DNA of 64,000 nt from Flavobacterium sp. HJJ (GCF_015351475.1 NZ_JADKPR010000006.1:124001-188000), one strand, 5' to 3'. Counted from the stretch's first letter, positions 24,755-34,071 are shown. Notes: generated by a model not told the origin, from the sequence alone. Numbers and translations: made by a program.

Positions 24755-25567
24755 ATGAAAGAAGTACAATACAAAATGATTGTTGTGGATATGGATGATA
24801 CGCTTTTAAACGACGATCATATCATATCTGATGAGAATAAAGAAATGATTTTTAAAGCCCAGGAGATGGGAGTTTATGTGGTTTTAGCTTCGGGCAGACC
24901 AACATCGGCTATGACAGAATATGCCAAAGAACTGAAAATGGATTATTATAATTCCTATATGATTTCGTTTAATGGTTCGACGATTACTGATTTGAAAGAG
25001 GATAAAGTGCTTTTTGAGCACGCTTTGACCAAAGAACAAATACATTCTCTTTACGATTTCAGCCAGCAGAACAATACTCATATTATTACTTATTTGGGCG
25101 AACAGATTATTAGTGAAAGACATTCAGAATATATTGATATTGAAAGTACTATCACTGGTATGGAACTTGTGATTGTTCCTAGTTTTAAAGATGCTGTAAC
25201 AACTTCGGCTGTAAAATGTTTATTGCTGGAAGAGCCAAGTTATCTTAAAAGCGTTGAACCAGTATTGAAAAATGCTATGCCGGATTTGAGTGTGTGTATG
25301 TCAAAACCCTTTTTTCTGGAAGCTGCACCAAATGGAATTGATAAAGGAGCTGCAATTCAGATTTTGGCCGAAAAACTCAATATTCATCAAAGTGAAATCA
25401 TAGCCGTTGGAAATGCAGGAAACGATTTGACGATGGTGCAGTATGCTGGACTGGGTGTTTGGGTTGATAATGTTGATGCAGAATTAAGAGAGTTTGGCGA
25501 TGTTATTGTGGCATCCAATAATAATCATGGTGTTGCCGAGGTAATTCAGCGTTACATTTTAAAGTAA
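24755..25567 (+). CDS. Cof-type HAD-superfamily phosphatase
   Basis: The protein has 270 residues. HAD motif I is VVDMDDTLL with the nucleophile Asp near residue 13. Motif II is VLASGRPT. Motif III and IV are represented by a lysine in IDKGAAIQIL and by AVGNAGNDLTMVQYAG. The large insertion between motifs II and III is a type IIB cap, as in YidA/Cof sugar phosphatases. It probably dephosphorylates small phosphorylated metabolites in the cytoplasm. Its stop overlaps the next start by one base, so it is coupled to the acetyltransferase. Confidence 0.92.
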   Translation: MKEVQYKMIVVDMDDTLLNDDHIISDENKEMIFKAQEMGVYVVLASGRPTSAMTEYAKELKMDYYNSYMISFNGSTITDLKEDKVLFEHALTKEQIHSLYDFSQQNNTHIITYLGEQIISERHSEYIDIESTITGMELVIVPSFKDAVTTSAVKCLLLEEPSYLKSVEPVLKNAMPDLSVCMSKPFFLEAAPNGIDKGAAIQILAEKLNIHQSEIIAVGNAGNDLTMVQYAGLGVWVDNVDAELREFGDVIVASNNNHGVAEVIQRYILK

Positions 25568-26094
25568 TGAAATCTTGCTTAGAAACAGAAAGACTGATTT
25601 TAAGAGAATTATTGCCTTCTGATGATAAAGGAATGTTCGAATTGGACTCAAATCCTGAAGTGCATCGATTTGTAGGGAAGAAGCCTGTAAAAGATATTGA
25701 GGAGAGCAGGCTGATGATTGAAAAAATCAGACAGCAGTATATAGATAATGGAATTGGACGCTGGGCTGTTATTCTTAAAGAAACCAACGAGTTTATTGGC
25801 TGGTCTGGGATAAAATTAATTAAGGAGACAATCAATAATCATCAGAATTTTTATGAAATAGGATATCGGTTTATAGAAAAACATTGGGGAAAAGGCTATG
25901 CTGCCGAAGCTGGATTGGCTTTTACTGCATTTGCTTTTAATGAAATGAAAATCGAGAATCTTTATGCTTACGCAGATGCCGGAAATAAGGGCTCAAGGAA
26001 TATTCTGGAAAAACTGGGAATGAATTATGTTAATTCCTTTGAATATGAAGGAGAAGAACATGTTTGGTATAGTGCTGAAAATCCAAATTTGTAA
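25567..26094 (+). CDS. GNAT N-acetyltransferase (RimJ/RimL type)
   Basis: The protein has 175 residues. The start is ETERLILRELLPSDDKGMFE. The acetyl-CoA-binding region EKHWGKGYAAEAGLAF (about residue 107) is a clear GNAT motif A, and NILEKLGMNYVN ends the fold as in RimL-like proteins. It transfers an acetyl group to an N-terminal amine or small amine. The target is not deducible. The ATG overlaps the stop of the HAD phosphatase gene (TAATG). Confidence 0.92.
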   Translation: MKSCLETERLILRELLPSDDKGMFELDSNPEVHRFVGKKPVKDIEESRLMIEKIRQQYIDNGIGRWAVILKETNEFIGWSGIKLIKETINNHQNFYEIGYRFIEKHWGKGYAAEAGLAFTAFAFNEMKIENLYAYADAGNKGSRNILEKLGMNYVNSFEYEGEEHVWYSAENPNL

Positions 26095-26108
26095 TTTTTT
26101 CGCAAAAT

Positions 26109-26148
26109 AAAAATCCGTCTCATTTTTTTGAAATGAAACGGATTTTTT
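26109..26148 (+). terminator. Terminator after the GNAT gene
   Basis: A stem of about 15 bp with one mismatch (AAAATCCGTCTCATT with AATGAAACGGATTTT) ends in a long T-run. The A-run on the other side may let it serve the convergent minus-strand gene as well. Confidence 0.75.
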
Positions 26149-26204
26149 TGTTGTGGATAGACATGCACTGCAGTGTATCTTGTAACTAAAGAATTTAGTT
26201 TTCG

Positions 26205-26726
26205 TTATTTTTTTGCAACCGAAATAAAATAATTGTTTCCGTCACCCATTGTTAGTTTTACCCTTTCGTCACATACATCGATAACAAATTTGTCATTGTT
26301 GTAACAGGTACAGGTTGTTTTTTTGTCTTTTGACATTTCATTATCACATTTTCCAGTTTTATAACCGGCCAATTGCGGCGTGTAAAAAGAAACCAAATCG
26401 GTTGATGCTGTTACCAATGAAATAATGCTGGCTGAATTGTCATTTGCAATTCTGTAAACGATTCTGTCAGTATAGTTAATATTGTCAACTGAAACTTTTC
26501 TGATGTAAGTGTAAGAAGTAGAAGCTGTTTCTGCTGATTTTTCTTCAAATTTAAAACCAAGGCTTCTAATGTCAAGGTTGAATTTTTCCTGTGAATTATA
26601 GCTCGCCCAAGCAGTCAAAGTGCTGATTGTAGGAAATGGGTTTTTGGTTGCTATAGCTGGTGCATTTTGGGCTTGTGAACAAAGTGCGATAAATAGTAGG
26701 GAGATTGTGAGGCAGAATGATTTCAT
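26205..26726 (-). CDS. Exported protein of unknown function
   Basis: This 173-residue protein has a clear signal peptide (MKSFCLTISLLFIALCSQAQ). The mature part contains a cluster of cysteines late in the chain: GKCDNEMSKDKKTTCTCYNN, then FVIDVCDERVK. These could form disulfides in the periplasm. The rest is beta-rich with many Ser, Thr and Asn. I do not recognise a family. It is a single gene on the minus strand opposite the HAD-GNAT pair. Confidence 0.7.
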   Translation of the reverse strand: MKSFCLTISLLFIALCSQAQNAPAIATKNPFPTISTLTAWASYNSQEKFNLDIRSLGFKFEEKSAETASTSYTYIRKVSVDNINYTDRIVYRIANDNSASIISLVTASTDLVSFYTPQLAGYKTGKCDNEMSKDKKTTCTCYNNDKFVIDVCDERVKLTMGDGNNYFISVAKK

Positions 26727-27224
26727 TTTATGTTATTATTTAATTTAATATTTGCCTACTCTTTATGGTTTTCGGCGATCCCATATTATTGTTATTAAAA
26801 TATTTTTTTCCAAAGTCAAATTTTTGACATTTAAGAATATTGTAAAAAAAGTTATATTAATTGTCTTTACACTTTCTAAAACACAAAAAGTTAAATAATA
26901 TTATCCGCTCTGTTTTATTTTTGTAATAATTTAGATTTTTACATAGCGATATGTCCCTATTTAGTACAATTTAGAGCTTATATGTTAGCTTGTTTTTGGA
27001 GTCGTGAAATTAATATTTAAATGAATAGGAACAAAGCCTTGAACGAAAAAATAAAGATTTTGATATGTAAGTTCTATAAGTTTAATGAACGCAAAGATAA
27101 AATTACATTTAATGACTCAAAAGCAGTTAAATATAAATAATCATCAGCTTTATAGTGTAGATTTTTGTTTGTAAATTTGCACACTTAAATTTTTTGACAA
27201 CGATTTCATTGATTTAAGGTAATT
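26727..27224. other. 498-base intergenic region between divergent genes
   Basis: This is an AT-rich spacer between the exported unknown protein and mtaB. It holds two isolated matches to the -7 consensus, TATTTTTG at 26916-26923 and TAAATTTG at 27172-27179, the latter 45 bases before the mtaB start. Neither has a good -33 partner. A 39-codon plus-strand frame (27021-27140) exists but has no support. No hairpin or repeat stood out. Confidence 0.5.
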
Positions 27225-28553
27225 ATGGAGAATAGAAAAAAAGTGGCTTTTTACACGCTTGGCTGTAAATTGAATTTTTCGGAGACATCTACAATCGCTC
27301 GAAATTTAGAAGATGAAGGTTTTGATCGGGTAGATTTTGAAGAAGTGGCCGATATGTATGTAATCAACACCTGTTCGGTTACAGAGAATGCCGATAAGCA
27401 GTTTAAACAAGTAGTGCGTAAGGCGATGAAGTTAAACGACAAAGCTTTTGTTGCTGCAGTTGGATGCTATGCACAGCTAAAACCTGAGGAATTGGCAAAT
27501 GTTGACGGTGTGGATTTAGTTCTTGGAGCTACCGAAAAATTCAAATTAGCAGATTATATCAATGATTTATCGAAAAATGATTTTGGCGAAGTACACTCCT
27601 GTGAGATTGCCGAAGCCGATTTTTATGTAGGAAGTTATTCGATAGGAGATAGAACCCGAGCTTTCCTAAAAGTGCAGGATGGCTGTGATTATAAATGCAC
27701 GTATTGTACAATTCCTTTGGCACGCGGCATTTCCCGAAGTGATGAACTGGAAAATGTCTTGAAAAACGCCTACGAAATTTCGAAACAAAATATCAAAGAA
27801 ATTGTTCTGACAGGAGTTAATATCGGAGATTATGGAAAAGGGGAATTTGGGAATAAAAAACACGAGCATACATTTTTGGAACTAGTTCAGGCTTTGGACA
27901 AAGTGAAAGGTATCGAAAGACTGCGTATTTCCTCTATTGAACCCAATTTATTGAAGAATGAAACAATAGAGTTTGTATCTAAAAGCAGAACTTTTGTACC
28001 GCATTTTCATATTCCGCTGCAATCGGGAAGCAATGCTATTTTAAAATTAATGAAGCGCCGTTATTTACGTGAAGTATATACCGAAAGAGTTAATAAGATT
28101 CGCGAAGTTATGCCGCACGCTTGTATTGGTGTAGATGTGATTGTTGGTTTTCCTGGAGAAACTGATGAGCATTTCTTAGAAACGTATCATTTTCTGAATG
28201 AAATGGATATTTCCTATTTACACGTTTTTACGTATTCGGAAAGAGATAATACCGAAGCTGCCGAAATGGAAGGTGTTGTTCCTGCGAATGTCCGCGCTAA
28301 ACGCAGTAAAATGCTTCGTGGTTTATCCGTAAAAAAACGCCGCGCGTTTTACGAAAGTCAGTTAGGAACAAACAGAACTGTACTTTTTGAAAGCGAAAAT
28401 AAGGAAGGTTACATACATGGTTTTACAGAAAACTATGTAAAAGTAAAAACACCTTGGAATCCAGAATTAGTAAATACGCTGCACGAAATCAATCTGACAA
28501 AAATTGACGAAGACGGAAGCGTGAGAATGGAATTTTTAAATGTTGAAGTTTAA
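27225..28553 (+). CDS. mtaB: tRNA t6A37 methylthiotransferase
   Basis: The protein has 442 residues. The N-terminal UPF0004 domain has three cluster cysteines in LGCKLNFSE, NTCSVTEN and VGCYAQ. The radical-SAM domain has C154-x3-C158-x2-C161 in GCDYKCTYC. A C-terminal TRAM-like domain covers about the last 65 residues. The start GCKLNFSET rather than a MiaB-like start places it with MtaB, which converts t6A37 to ms2t6A37 in tRNAs reading ANN codons. It needs two [4Fe-4S] clusters. The gene is monocistronic and is followed by an inverted repeat. Confidence 0.93.
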   Translation: MENRKKVAFYTLGCKLNFSETSTIARNLEDEGFDRVDFEEVADMYVINTCSVTENADKQFKQVVRKAMKLNDKAFVAAVGCYAQLKPEELANVDGVDLVLGATEKFKLADYINDLSKNDFGEVHSCEIAEADFYVGSYSIGDRTRAFLKVQDGCDYKCTYCTIPLARGISRSDELENVLKNAYEISKQNIKEIVLTGVNIGDYGKGEFGNKKHEHTFLELVQALDKVKGIERLRISSIEPNLLKNETIEFVSKSRTFVPHFHIPLQSGSNAILKLMKRRYLREVYTERVNKIREVMPHACIGVDVIVGFPGETDEHFLETYHFLNEMDISYLHVFTYSERDNTEAAEMEGVVPANVRAKRSKMLRGLSVKKRRAFYESQLGTNRTVLFESENKEGYIHGFTENYVKVKTPWNPELVNTLHEINLTKIDEDGSVRMEFLNVEV

Positions 28554-28560
28554 AGACGCT

Positions 28561-28627
28561 AACACGAATTTCACGAATCGTACTTGAAATTATAAATTAA
28601 TTCGTGCTCATTCGTGAAATTCGTGTT
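28561..28627. repeat. Inverted repeat, 18-bp perfect arms
   Basis: The arms 28561-28578 and 28610-28627 (AACACGAATTTCACGAAT type) are exact inverse copies. An extra half unit, TTCGTGCTCA, precedes the second arm. It lies between the convergent ends of mtaB and the SDR gene. No T-run follows either arm, so a simple terminator is less likely than a palindromic repeat element. Confidence 0.75.
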
Positions 28628-28636
28628 TAATAATTC

Positions 28637-29353
28637 TTAAGGATTTGTTGACCAAATACTGCTGTTTTTGATAAAAACGCGTCGGTTTAATTTTAGCTGA
28701 GCGATGATTAATTCAGCCATATCTTCGGATTGCATTACTTTATCGGGATTGCCATCTGTAAGTTTTAAATCTTTTGCCATATCAGTCGCAACCGTACTTG
28801 GAGTCAAAGCTGTAACACGAATGTTGTGTTTACGTACTTCCTGCATCAGAGAATCAGTCAAACCTAAAACGGCAAATTTCGAAGCACTGTACGCACTGGT
28901 CAATGCATTTCCGTTTAATCCCGCTGTGGATGAAATGTTTATAATGTCTCCCGTTTGTCTTTCGATCATATTTGGCAAAATAGCACGGGTTACATAATAC
29001 GTTCCCATTAAATTCACCTGAATGATACGTTCCCAAGCTTCCGGTTCCAATTCCAGAAACTTGCCAAAAGCAGCAATTCCTGCATTGTTGATTAAAATAT
29101 CAATCGATCCGAATTCTGATAAAGCTTTCTCCACGGCAGTATTTACCGAGTTGATATCGGCAACATCAGCAGTTATTGCCAGCGCTTTCACTCTCAAGGA
29201 ACGTGCTTTTGCAGCTACATTGTCGATTTCCTCTTGTGTTCTAGCCAATAAAATTACATTGACTCCTTCTTTGGCCAAAGCCAATGCGATTGCTTTTCCA
29301 ATTCCTTTCCCAGCACCAGTAATAAGTGCATTTTTATTTTTTAAATCGTTCAT
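28637..29353 (-). CDS. Short-chain dehydrogenase/reductase (FabG-like)
   Basis: The protein has 238 residues. The cofactor motif is [16 protein letters not shown] lies near residue 90, and the catalytic serine (ISSTAG) and YSASK (Tyr and Lys) are in place. The LLARTQEEI after the second strand, with an arginine, favours NADPH. It is annotated in relatives as 3-ketoacyl-ACP reductase, but it is not next to fatty-acid genes, so the substrate is open. A terminator of the upstream minus-strand operon lies just before its start. Confidence 0.93.
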   Translation of the reverse strand: MNDLKNKNALITGAGKGIGKAIALALAKEGVNVILLARTQEEIDNVAAKARSLRVKALAITADVADINSVNTAVEKALSEFGSIDILINNAGIAAFGKFLELEPEAWERIIQVNLMGTYYVTRAILPNMIERQTGDIINISSTAGLNGNALTSAYSASKFAVLGLTDSLMQEVRKHNIRVTALTPSTVATDMAKDLKLTDGNPDKVMQSEDMAELIIAQLKLNRRVFIKNSSIWSTNP

Positions 29354-29424
29354 TTTTGTTTTCTATTTGTTCAGAAATCAAAGTTAAGGTATTTGTTTAG
29401 GCAGAAGAAAATTAAATACAAAAA

Positions 29425-29457
29425 AGACCTAACAGGTTTCAAAAACCTGTTAGGTCT
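29425..29457 (-). terminator. Terminator after the VWA gene
   Basis: Perfect 15-bp arms (29425-29439 with 29443-29457, AGACCTAACAGGTTT type) have a loop of three bases. On the minus strand the hairpin follows the VWA stop by six bases and is followed by a T-run. The same palindrome word is, from memory, frequent in flavobacterial genomes. Confidence 0.85.
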
Positions 29458-29462
29458 AAAAA

Positions 29463-32186
29463 CTATTTCATAGTTTCAACCAATCGGATAAACTCAGCTT
29501 TATAGCCATCTTCATCATTTGATAATCCTTCCTTAGCTAATTTTTTAATGTCTTCTGAAGATTTATTCGGGACCAGATTGGAATCTCTTAATTTCAGTCC
29601 AAACCAAGCAACAGCTGCGCTGAATTTGAAATCATCCGATGAGTTTTTCAACGGAATTGATTTGTTTTCAATCACTTTTACCATTTCGATGCTTTTGTTT
29701 CCATCTGGTTTTTTATAGCGGAATTTTATCGTTGCCAGTTCATCCGAATAGTCACTTTCATTTGAACTGGTTTTGGTATATTTCAAATCCAGCTGATTGT
29801 TTATGAACTCACTTTTTACACCTGTTGGAATTACTTCATATAAAGCAGTAACGGTATGTCCGCTCCCTAATTCGCCGGCATCAATAGCATCATTGGTAAA
29901 ATCTTCTGGGCGTAATTTTCTGTTTTCGTAACCAATCAATCGATACGCCTGTACTTGTTTTGGATTGAATTCGATTTGGATTTTTACATCTTTGGCGATA
30001 GCAAACATAGAACCTTTGAATTCTTTTCCTAAAAAGCGATTCGCTTCCTGAATGTTGTCGATATAAGCATAATTCCCATTGCCTTTATCGGATAACGTTT
30101 CCATTTTGCTGTCTTTGTAATTTCCCATTCCGTAACCCAGACACGTCAGGAATACGCCCGATTTCCTTTTTTGTTCGATCAAAGTCTGCATATCTGTATT
30201 GGATGTTGCGCCTACGTTGAAATCGCCATCAGTAGCCAGAATCACACGATTATTTCCTCCTTTGATGAAATTTTCTTCGGCTAGTTTATAGGCCAATTCT
30301 ATTCCGGCACCACCGGCCGTGCTTCCACCTGCATTGAGTTTTTCCAGAGCATCGATTATAGTCTGTTTTTGATCTCCAGCAGTTGGAGGTAAAACCATTC
30401 CTGCTGCTCCGGCATATACTACAATCGCTACTTTGTCTTTTTTTCGGAGTTCGTTTACCAAAATTTTCATTGACTGTTTAAGCAATGGTAATTTGTTGGC
30501 ATCACTCATAGAACCAGAAACGTCGATAAGAAAAACGAAATTGGAAGCGGGCAAATTATCTGTTGGTATGTTTTTTCCCTGCAAGCCAATTTTTAATAAT
30601 TGATGATTTGGATTCCAAGGGCAATTATTGTATTCGGTATTGATCGAAAAAGGATGTTGATTTTGTGGCTGTGGATATTTGTATTTAAAGAAATTCATCA
30701 TTTCTTCGACTCTCACAGCATCTTTTGGAACGGTTTGACCGTCGTTTATAAATCGTCTTATATTGGTGTACGAAGCATTGTCTACATCAATCGAGAAGGT
30801 AGATAATGGTGTTGCTTTTGGACTTTCGAATTGATTTTCTATAAATGATGTGTAATCTTCTAAATCTTCTTTAAAATCTAAGTCATCATAATCAGCATTT
30901 TTTTCATCTAATTTATCTTCCAGTTTCTCAATTTTTTTCTGCTCATTATCCGTAGGATTTTTAGAAGTTATCATAATAACCCCATTTTTGCCTTTATTCC
31001 CAAATGTCTTTAAGGCATCATTGGTTTTGATAACTTCAATTGTTTCAAATTCATTAAAATCAATAGTGTTTAATTTTTTCTTCGAAATTTCATAACCATT
31101 TAAATATAGCAGTGGCTTGTTGTTAATACCAAATTCTTTTTCACCCGCTTGAATAATTTCATCTATAAAGCCTATATTATTTTCAGTTGTATTCCTTTTA
31201 GAATTTGGATTAGATTTCTCTTTGTTTTTTTGTTTTGCTAATGGTACTGCTGTTTTCTTTTTTGATGTTCCATAGCCCACTACTACAATTTCGTTTAATG
31301 TTTGGGTCGAAGATCGCATTTTAATATTTAGTATATCTGATTTTTCGACGGTTGCATATTTATTGTCATAACCTATAAATAGAAAAACAAGTTCATCTCC
31401 TTTTTCTGCTTTGATATTGAATTTTCCGTCAAAGTCAGTTGCAACTACTTGTTTTGTCCCTTTTATCATGACATTCGCTCCAGGTATTGGTATGTTGTTT
31501 TCGTCAGTGACAATTCCTGATATACTTCTTGTTGTGGTATTATAAGTTGAAGTGATACTGTTCTTTTCTTTCGAAACAATTGTTTCTGTTTTTGGAATAG
31601 ATTTTATTTTATTAGTTTGAAAATAGTATTCTGGATTATCTACATCTTTTGCAGTTGTAAATCTTGCTCCTTTTATGAAGTAAACAGAATCATTTTCCTT
31701 TTTAATAGTTTCATTCTCAACGGCAACCATTTCATTCAAAACATTACTATTTGCTTCAGTAGTTGGAGATGCATTTTTACTTAAAAATATTTTTGTTTGC
31801 GGAATTGTATCTAAAAGAACTAAAGGTTTTTGTTTTTCAATTTGTTTTTTTAGAATAGTAACCGCATCAGGTTTGATATTTTCTGAAGGTTTTGATATAC
31901 TATTTGTATCTTCCTTTTCTTGAATAACCACATTGTTTTCTTCCGAAGCTTTTGGAGTTGTTATTTTTGAATCTGTTTTGAAAAACTGATAACCCAATGA
32001 GAAAAACAATAGGAGTGAAGCCGCAATTGCCAGCTTTTTCCAAAGAATAATTGTTTTTTTATCTTCTTTTTTGTCGAGTTTTTCCTCTACACGCGTCCAT
32101 ACTTTTTCGAAGGCAGGAAAGTCTTTCTCTTCTGCTTTTTGCGAAGCATTTTTTATTTTGTTGAATATTTTATCTTGATTGTCCAT
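29463..32186 (-). CDS. Membrane-anchored mosaic: TonB-plug-like region plus VWA domain
   Basis: The protein has 907 residues. A short acidic/basic cytoplasmic N-terminus (1-48) is followed by one membrane helix (about 50-69). The periplasmic part has a carboxypeptidase-regulatory-like domain (about 221-290), the SusC-like hallmark LNEIVVVGYGTSKKK (298-311), a plug-like stretch (340-410), then a VWA N-terminal domain (about 458-505) and a VWA domain with MIDAS DVSGSMS at D555. The last ~200 residues match the YfbK-type C-terminal domain (DUF3520). The gene starts two bases after the ECF sigma factor, so the N-terminus may act as an anti-sigma anchor. Confidence 0.87.
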   Translation of the reverse strand: MDNQDKIFNKIKNASQKAEEKDFPAFEKVWTRVEEKLDKKEDKKTIILWKKLAIAASLLLFFSLGYQFFKTDSKITTPKASEENNVVIQEKEDTNSISKPSENIKPDAVTILKKQIEKQKPLVLLDTIPQTKIFLSKNASPTTEANSNVLNEMVAVENETIKKENDSVYFIKGARFTTAKDVDNPEYYFQTNKIKSIPKTETIVSKEKNSITSTYNTTTRSISGIVTDENNIPIPGANVMIKGTKQVVATDFDGKFNIKAEKGDELVFLFIGYDNKYATVEKSDILNIKMRSSTQTLNEIVVVGYGTSKKKTAVPLAKQKNKEKSNPNSKRNTTENNIGFIDEIIQAGEKEFGINNKPLLYLNGYEISKKKLNTIDFNEFETIEVIKTNDALKTFGNKGKNGVIMITSKNPTDNEQKKIEKLEDKLDEKNADYDDLDFKEDLEDYTSFIENQFESPKATPLSTFSIDVDNASYTNIRRFINDGQTVPKDAVRVEEMMNFFKYKYPQPQNQHPFSINTEYNNCPWNPNHQLLKIGLQGKNIPTDNLPASNFVFLIDVSGSMSDANKLPLLKQSMKILVNELRKKDKVAIVVYAGAAGMVLPPTAGDQKQTIIDALEKLNAGGSTAGGAGIELAYKLAEENFIKGGNNRVILATDGDFNVGATSNTDMQTLIEQKRKSGVFLTCLGYGMGNYKDSKMETLSDKGNGNYAYIDNIQEANRFLGKEFKGSMFAIAKDVKIQIEFNPKQVQAYRLIGYENRKLRPEDFTNDAIDAGELGSGHTVTALYEVIPTGVKSEFINNQLDLKYTKTSSNESDYSDELATIKFRYKKPDGNKSIEMVKVIENKSIPLKNSSDDFKFSAAVAWFGLKLRDSNLVPNKSSEDIKKLAKEGLSNDEDGYKAEFIRLVETMK

Positions 32187-32188
32187 GA

Positions 32189-32725
32189 CTATTTCGCTTT
32201 TTGGTAATACAAATTGTTTACTAACTCTTTGAGCTTGGTTTTCGAAGCATTCAATTGTGATTTTGAAGTGCCTTCGGAAATGTTAAGCATAGTCGCAATT
32301 TCTTTGTGACTGAAACCTTCGATAACGAAAAGATTAAAAATGGCTTTGCAACCGTCAGGAATATGATTGAGTAAATTGAGTAAATCTTCTTGCTCAAGCT
32401 CCGTTACTTCATCTGTAAATGGCTGAGAAATAATTTTAACATCATCAAGATATAGGTTGAAATTGGTTTTTTTCTTGAGAGTTGCCAAACAATGATTTAC
32501 CGTAATTTTTCGGCACCAAGCTTCAAAAGCGCCCAGCTCTTTGAGCTGATCGAGTTTTGTGAAAATAGTATAGAAAGCATCGGCCAAGGCTTCTTCTATT
32601 TCTTCTTCTTTCTTTAGGTAACGCTTGCAGGTGCGATACAATTTGGGAGCCATGAGCTCATACACTTGACGCTGGGCATCGCGGTGCATTTTTTTGCAGT
32701 CAGAAATTAAGTTTTCGTTTATCAC
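32189..32725 (-). CDS. ECF-type RNA polymerase sigma factor
   Basis: The protein has 178 residues. Region 2 covers RQVYELMAPKLYRTCKRYL and EALADAFYTIFTKLDQL. Region 4 has IFNLFVIEGFSHKEIATMLN followed by SEGTSKSQLNASKTKLKEL, the typical sigma-70 region 4.2 helix-turn-helix. There is no sigma region 3, so it is an extracytoplasmic-function sigma factor. The overlapping transcript with the VWA mosaic membrane protein resembles a sigma/anti-sigma pair. The target promoters are not identifiable here. Confidence 0.94.
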   Translation of the reverse strand: MINENLISDCKKMHRDAQRQVYELMAPKLYRTCKRYLKKEEEIEEALADAFYTIFTKLDQLKELGAFEAWCRKITVNHCLATLKKKTNFNLYLDDVKIISQPFTDEVTELEQEDLLNLLNHIPDGCKAIFNLFVIEGFSHKEIATMLNISEGTSKSQLNASKTKLKELVNNLYYQKAK

Positions 32726-32805
32726 AATTGTTATCTTTCTACTAAAGAGGATGAAAAAGAGAAAAAGGTTGGGAAGGAATTAAAATATTTTTTAAATGTG
32801 ATTTC

Positions 32806-33642
32806 TTATTTGTGTTTTGGAATGGATAATTTATAAATTGTAGTTTCTAAAACGTCGGTGTCTTTGTCTTCGCAAAGCAAAAACGCAATTGAATTATCGC
32901 TGTTTTGATAAACGGTAATTCCTTCGAATTTTTGGGTGTCACTGATTTTTTTGGTAAAATCGATTTTCATTGTTTTGGTATCAATACAGCCAATGAAGCT
33001 TCCCAGGATTTCACCATCGTGGTAAGTTGATTTAGTATCTTCGGACGTTGCGAGAAAATAAATTTTGCCATCGAGCAGAACAGCATCCGTAAAACTGCTT
33101 CGTACTCCTTTTATTTTGGGTAATTTATAGTTGTTAGAAAGGATCTTGAATTCGTTTACTAAGTTTTTGCCTTGAATGGTGAAAACTGTATTTTTGGCCG
33201 ATTCGCCATTGCCTCGATTGAATAAATACCATTCTTCGCCAGTATAAATGGCACCTTCAATATTAAAATCTTCGGGTTTGATTTCGCCGAAACTCTGCAT
33301 TACTCCGTATAAATCAGTAAGGTCGTTTGTTCGGATTTCTTTTTGGAATGTATTAATTTCTACCATCGCGTTTCTTTTTTGGGTAGAACCTGAACCAAAA
33401 ACATAGAGTGTGTCTCCAAAATGAGTAATAGCTTCAAAATCGGGTTTTTCGCTTTTTACAATATTGGCTGCAGCATTTTCGATGATTTCATGTTGCTGCA
33501 ATGTTTGTGAGGGAATGGCGTATTCGTATAAGAATCCGCTGTTGTCGCCAATGATAAATAAGCTGTTATCTTTGTAGATGAGTCCGGAGGCAGAACCAAT
33601 TCCGATGATGTGAAAAAGAATTTCGAGTGTGAATTTTTCCAT
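32806..33642 (-). CDS. Beta-propeller-like protein (DUF6929-like)
   Basis: The protein has 278 residues and no signal peptide. It has a regular pattern of strands with acidic turns: SGLIYKDNSLFIIGDNSGFL, then DFEAITHFGDTLYVFGSGST, EDFNIEGAIYTGEEWYLFNR and FEGITVYQNSDNSIAFLL. The DFEAI and FEGI repeats suggest a six-bladed propeller related to SdiA-regulated or phytase-like folds. I believe relatives are filed under DUF6929, with moderate certainty. Function unknown. Confidence 0.72.
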   Translation of the reverse strand: MEKFTLEILFHIIGIGSASGLIYKDNSLFIIGDNSGFLYEYAIPSQTLQQHEIIENAAANIVKSEKPDFEAITHFGDTLYVFGSGSTQKRNAMVEINTFQKEIRTNDLTDLYGVMQSFGEIKPEDFNIEGAIYTGEEWYLFNRGNGESAKNTVFTIQGKNLVNEFKILSNNYKLPKIKGVRSSFTDAVLLDGKIYFLATSEDTKSTYHDGEILGSFIGCIDTKTMKIDFTKKISDTQKFEGITVYQNSDNSIAFLLCEDKDTDVLETTIYKLSIPKHK

Positions 33643-33666
33643 TAAATGTTATTTTGAAAATGAATG

Positions 33667-33767
33667 CCCTAGCCCAGATGGAAGTGGAAATTATTACTTC
33701 ACTAACTTTTATTTTCATAGGAGTTCAGTGAATTGCATTTGCAGTGAACAGCTGGATTAAGCTCCTT
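33667..33767 (+). ncRNA. Structured RNA-like element, copy 2
   Basis: It begins CCCTAGCCCAGATGG and AGTGG and ends ACAGCTGGATTAAGCTCCT, matching copy 1 at 19595. The centre is different in sequence but again self-complementary (TTCACT near 33699 with AGTGAA near 33727). Both copies lie between divergent genes and point in the plus direction. A separate terminator follows at 33808. Confidence 0.55.
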
Positions 33768-33807
33768 CAAAAATACAGTATATAAACTGTAATTTAATTT
33801 TTGAGTA

Positions 33808-33838
33808 AAAAAATGTGCCGAAAAACTGCACATTTTTT
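33808..33838. terminator. Symmetric terminator hairpin
   Basis: A perfect stem (AAAAAATGTGC with its inverse, loop of nine bases) has an A-run on the left and a T-run on the right, so it could act on either strand. On the plus strand it follows structured RNA copy 2. On the minus strand it follows the short remnant frame ending at 33856. Confidence 0.75.
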
Positions 33839-33855
33839 ATAGAAGCTGGATGATT

Positions 33856-33993
33856 TTATAAATCAAAACCATAAGCAGCGCAAATACCTGCCTGGCCAAC
33901 ACCTTTACCTAGATTTCTATTATTATTCCATCTTGGAAAATTATTATGGATAGAGGTATTTTGAGTTTTTATATAATTCGGAGCTGATCTGCA
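33856..33993 (-). pseudogene. Possible gene remnant without start codon
   Basis: A 45-codon minus-strand frame lies between two stops. It ends in the protein-like peptide WNNNRNLGKGVGQAGICAAY plus GFDL, and a terminator hairpin follows the stop at 33808-33838. No ATG, GTG or TTG occurs in the frame. Real-looking composition plus a downstream terminator suggest the 3' end of a lost gene. Chance is not excluded. Confidence 0.3.
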
Positions 33994-34019
33994 TTAAGTT
34001 TTTTTATGAATAAAATAAT

Positions 34020-34052
34020 TTTGACAGAATCAGTTTGTTCTAATTACCTTTG
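34020..34052 (+). promoter_or_regulatory. Promoter of the MATE exporter
   Basis: TTTG (34020-34023), a 21-base spacer and TACCTTTG (34045-34052) match the flavobacterial consensus. The transcript would begin near 34058, after the upstream ATG at 34006. The start at 34072 is therefore the right one. Confidence 0.75.
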
Positions 34053-34071
34053 CCGACTAAATAAAATCAAA

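Noticed and set aside
27021..27140. 39-codon plus-strand frame before mtaB
   Set aside because: No family, no promoter at the right distance, and lysine-rich AT-driven composition.
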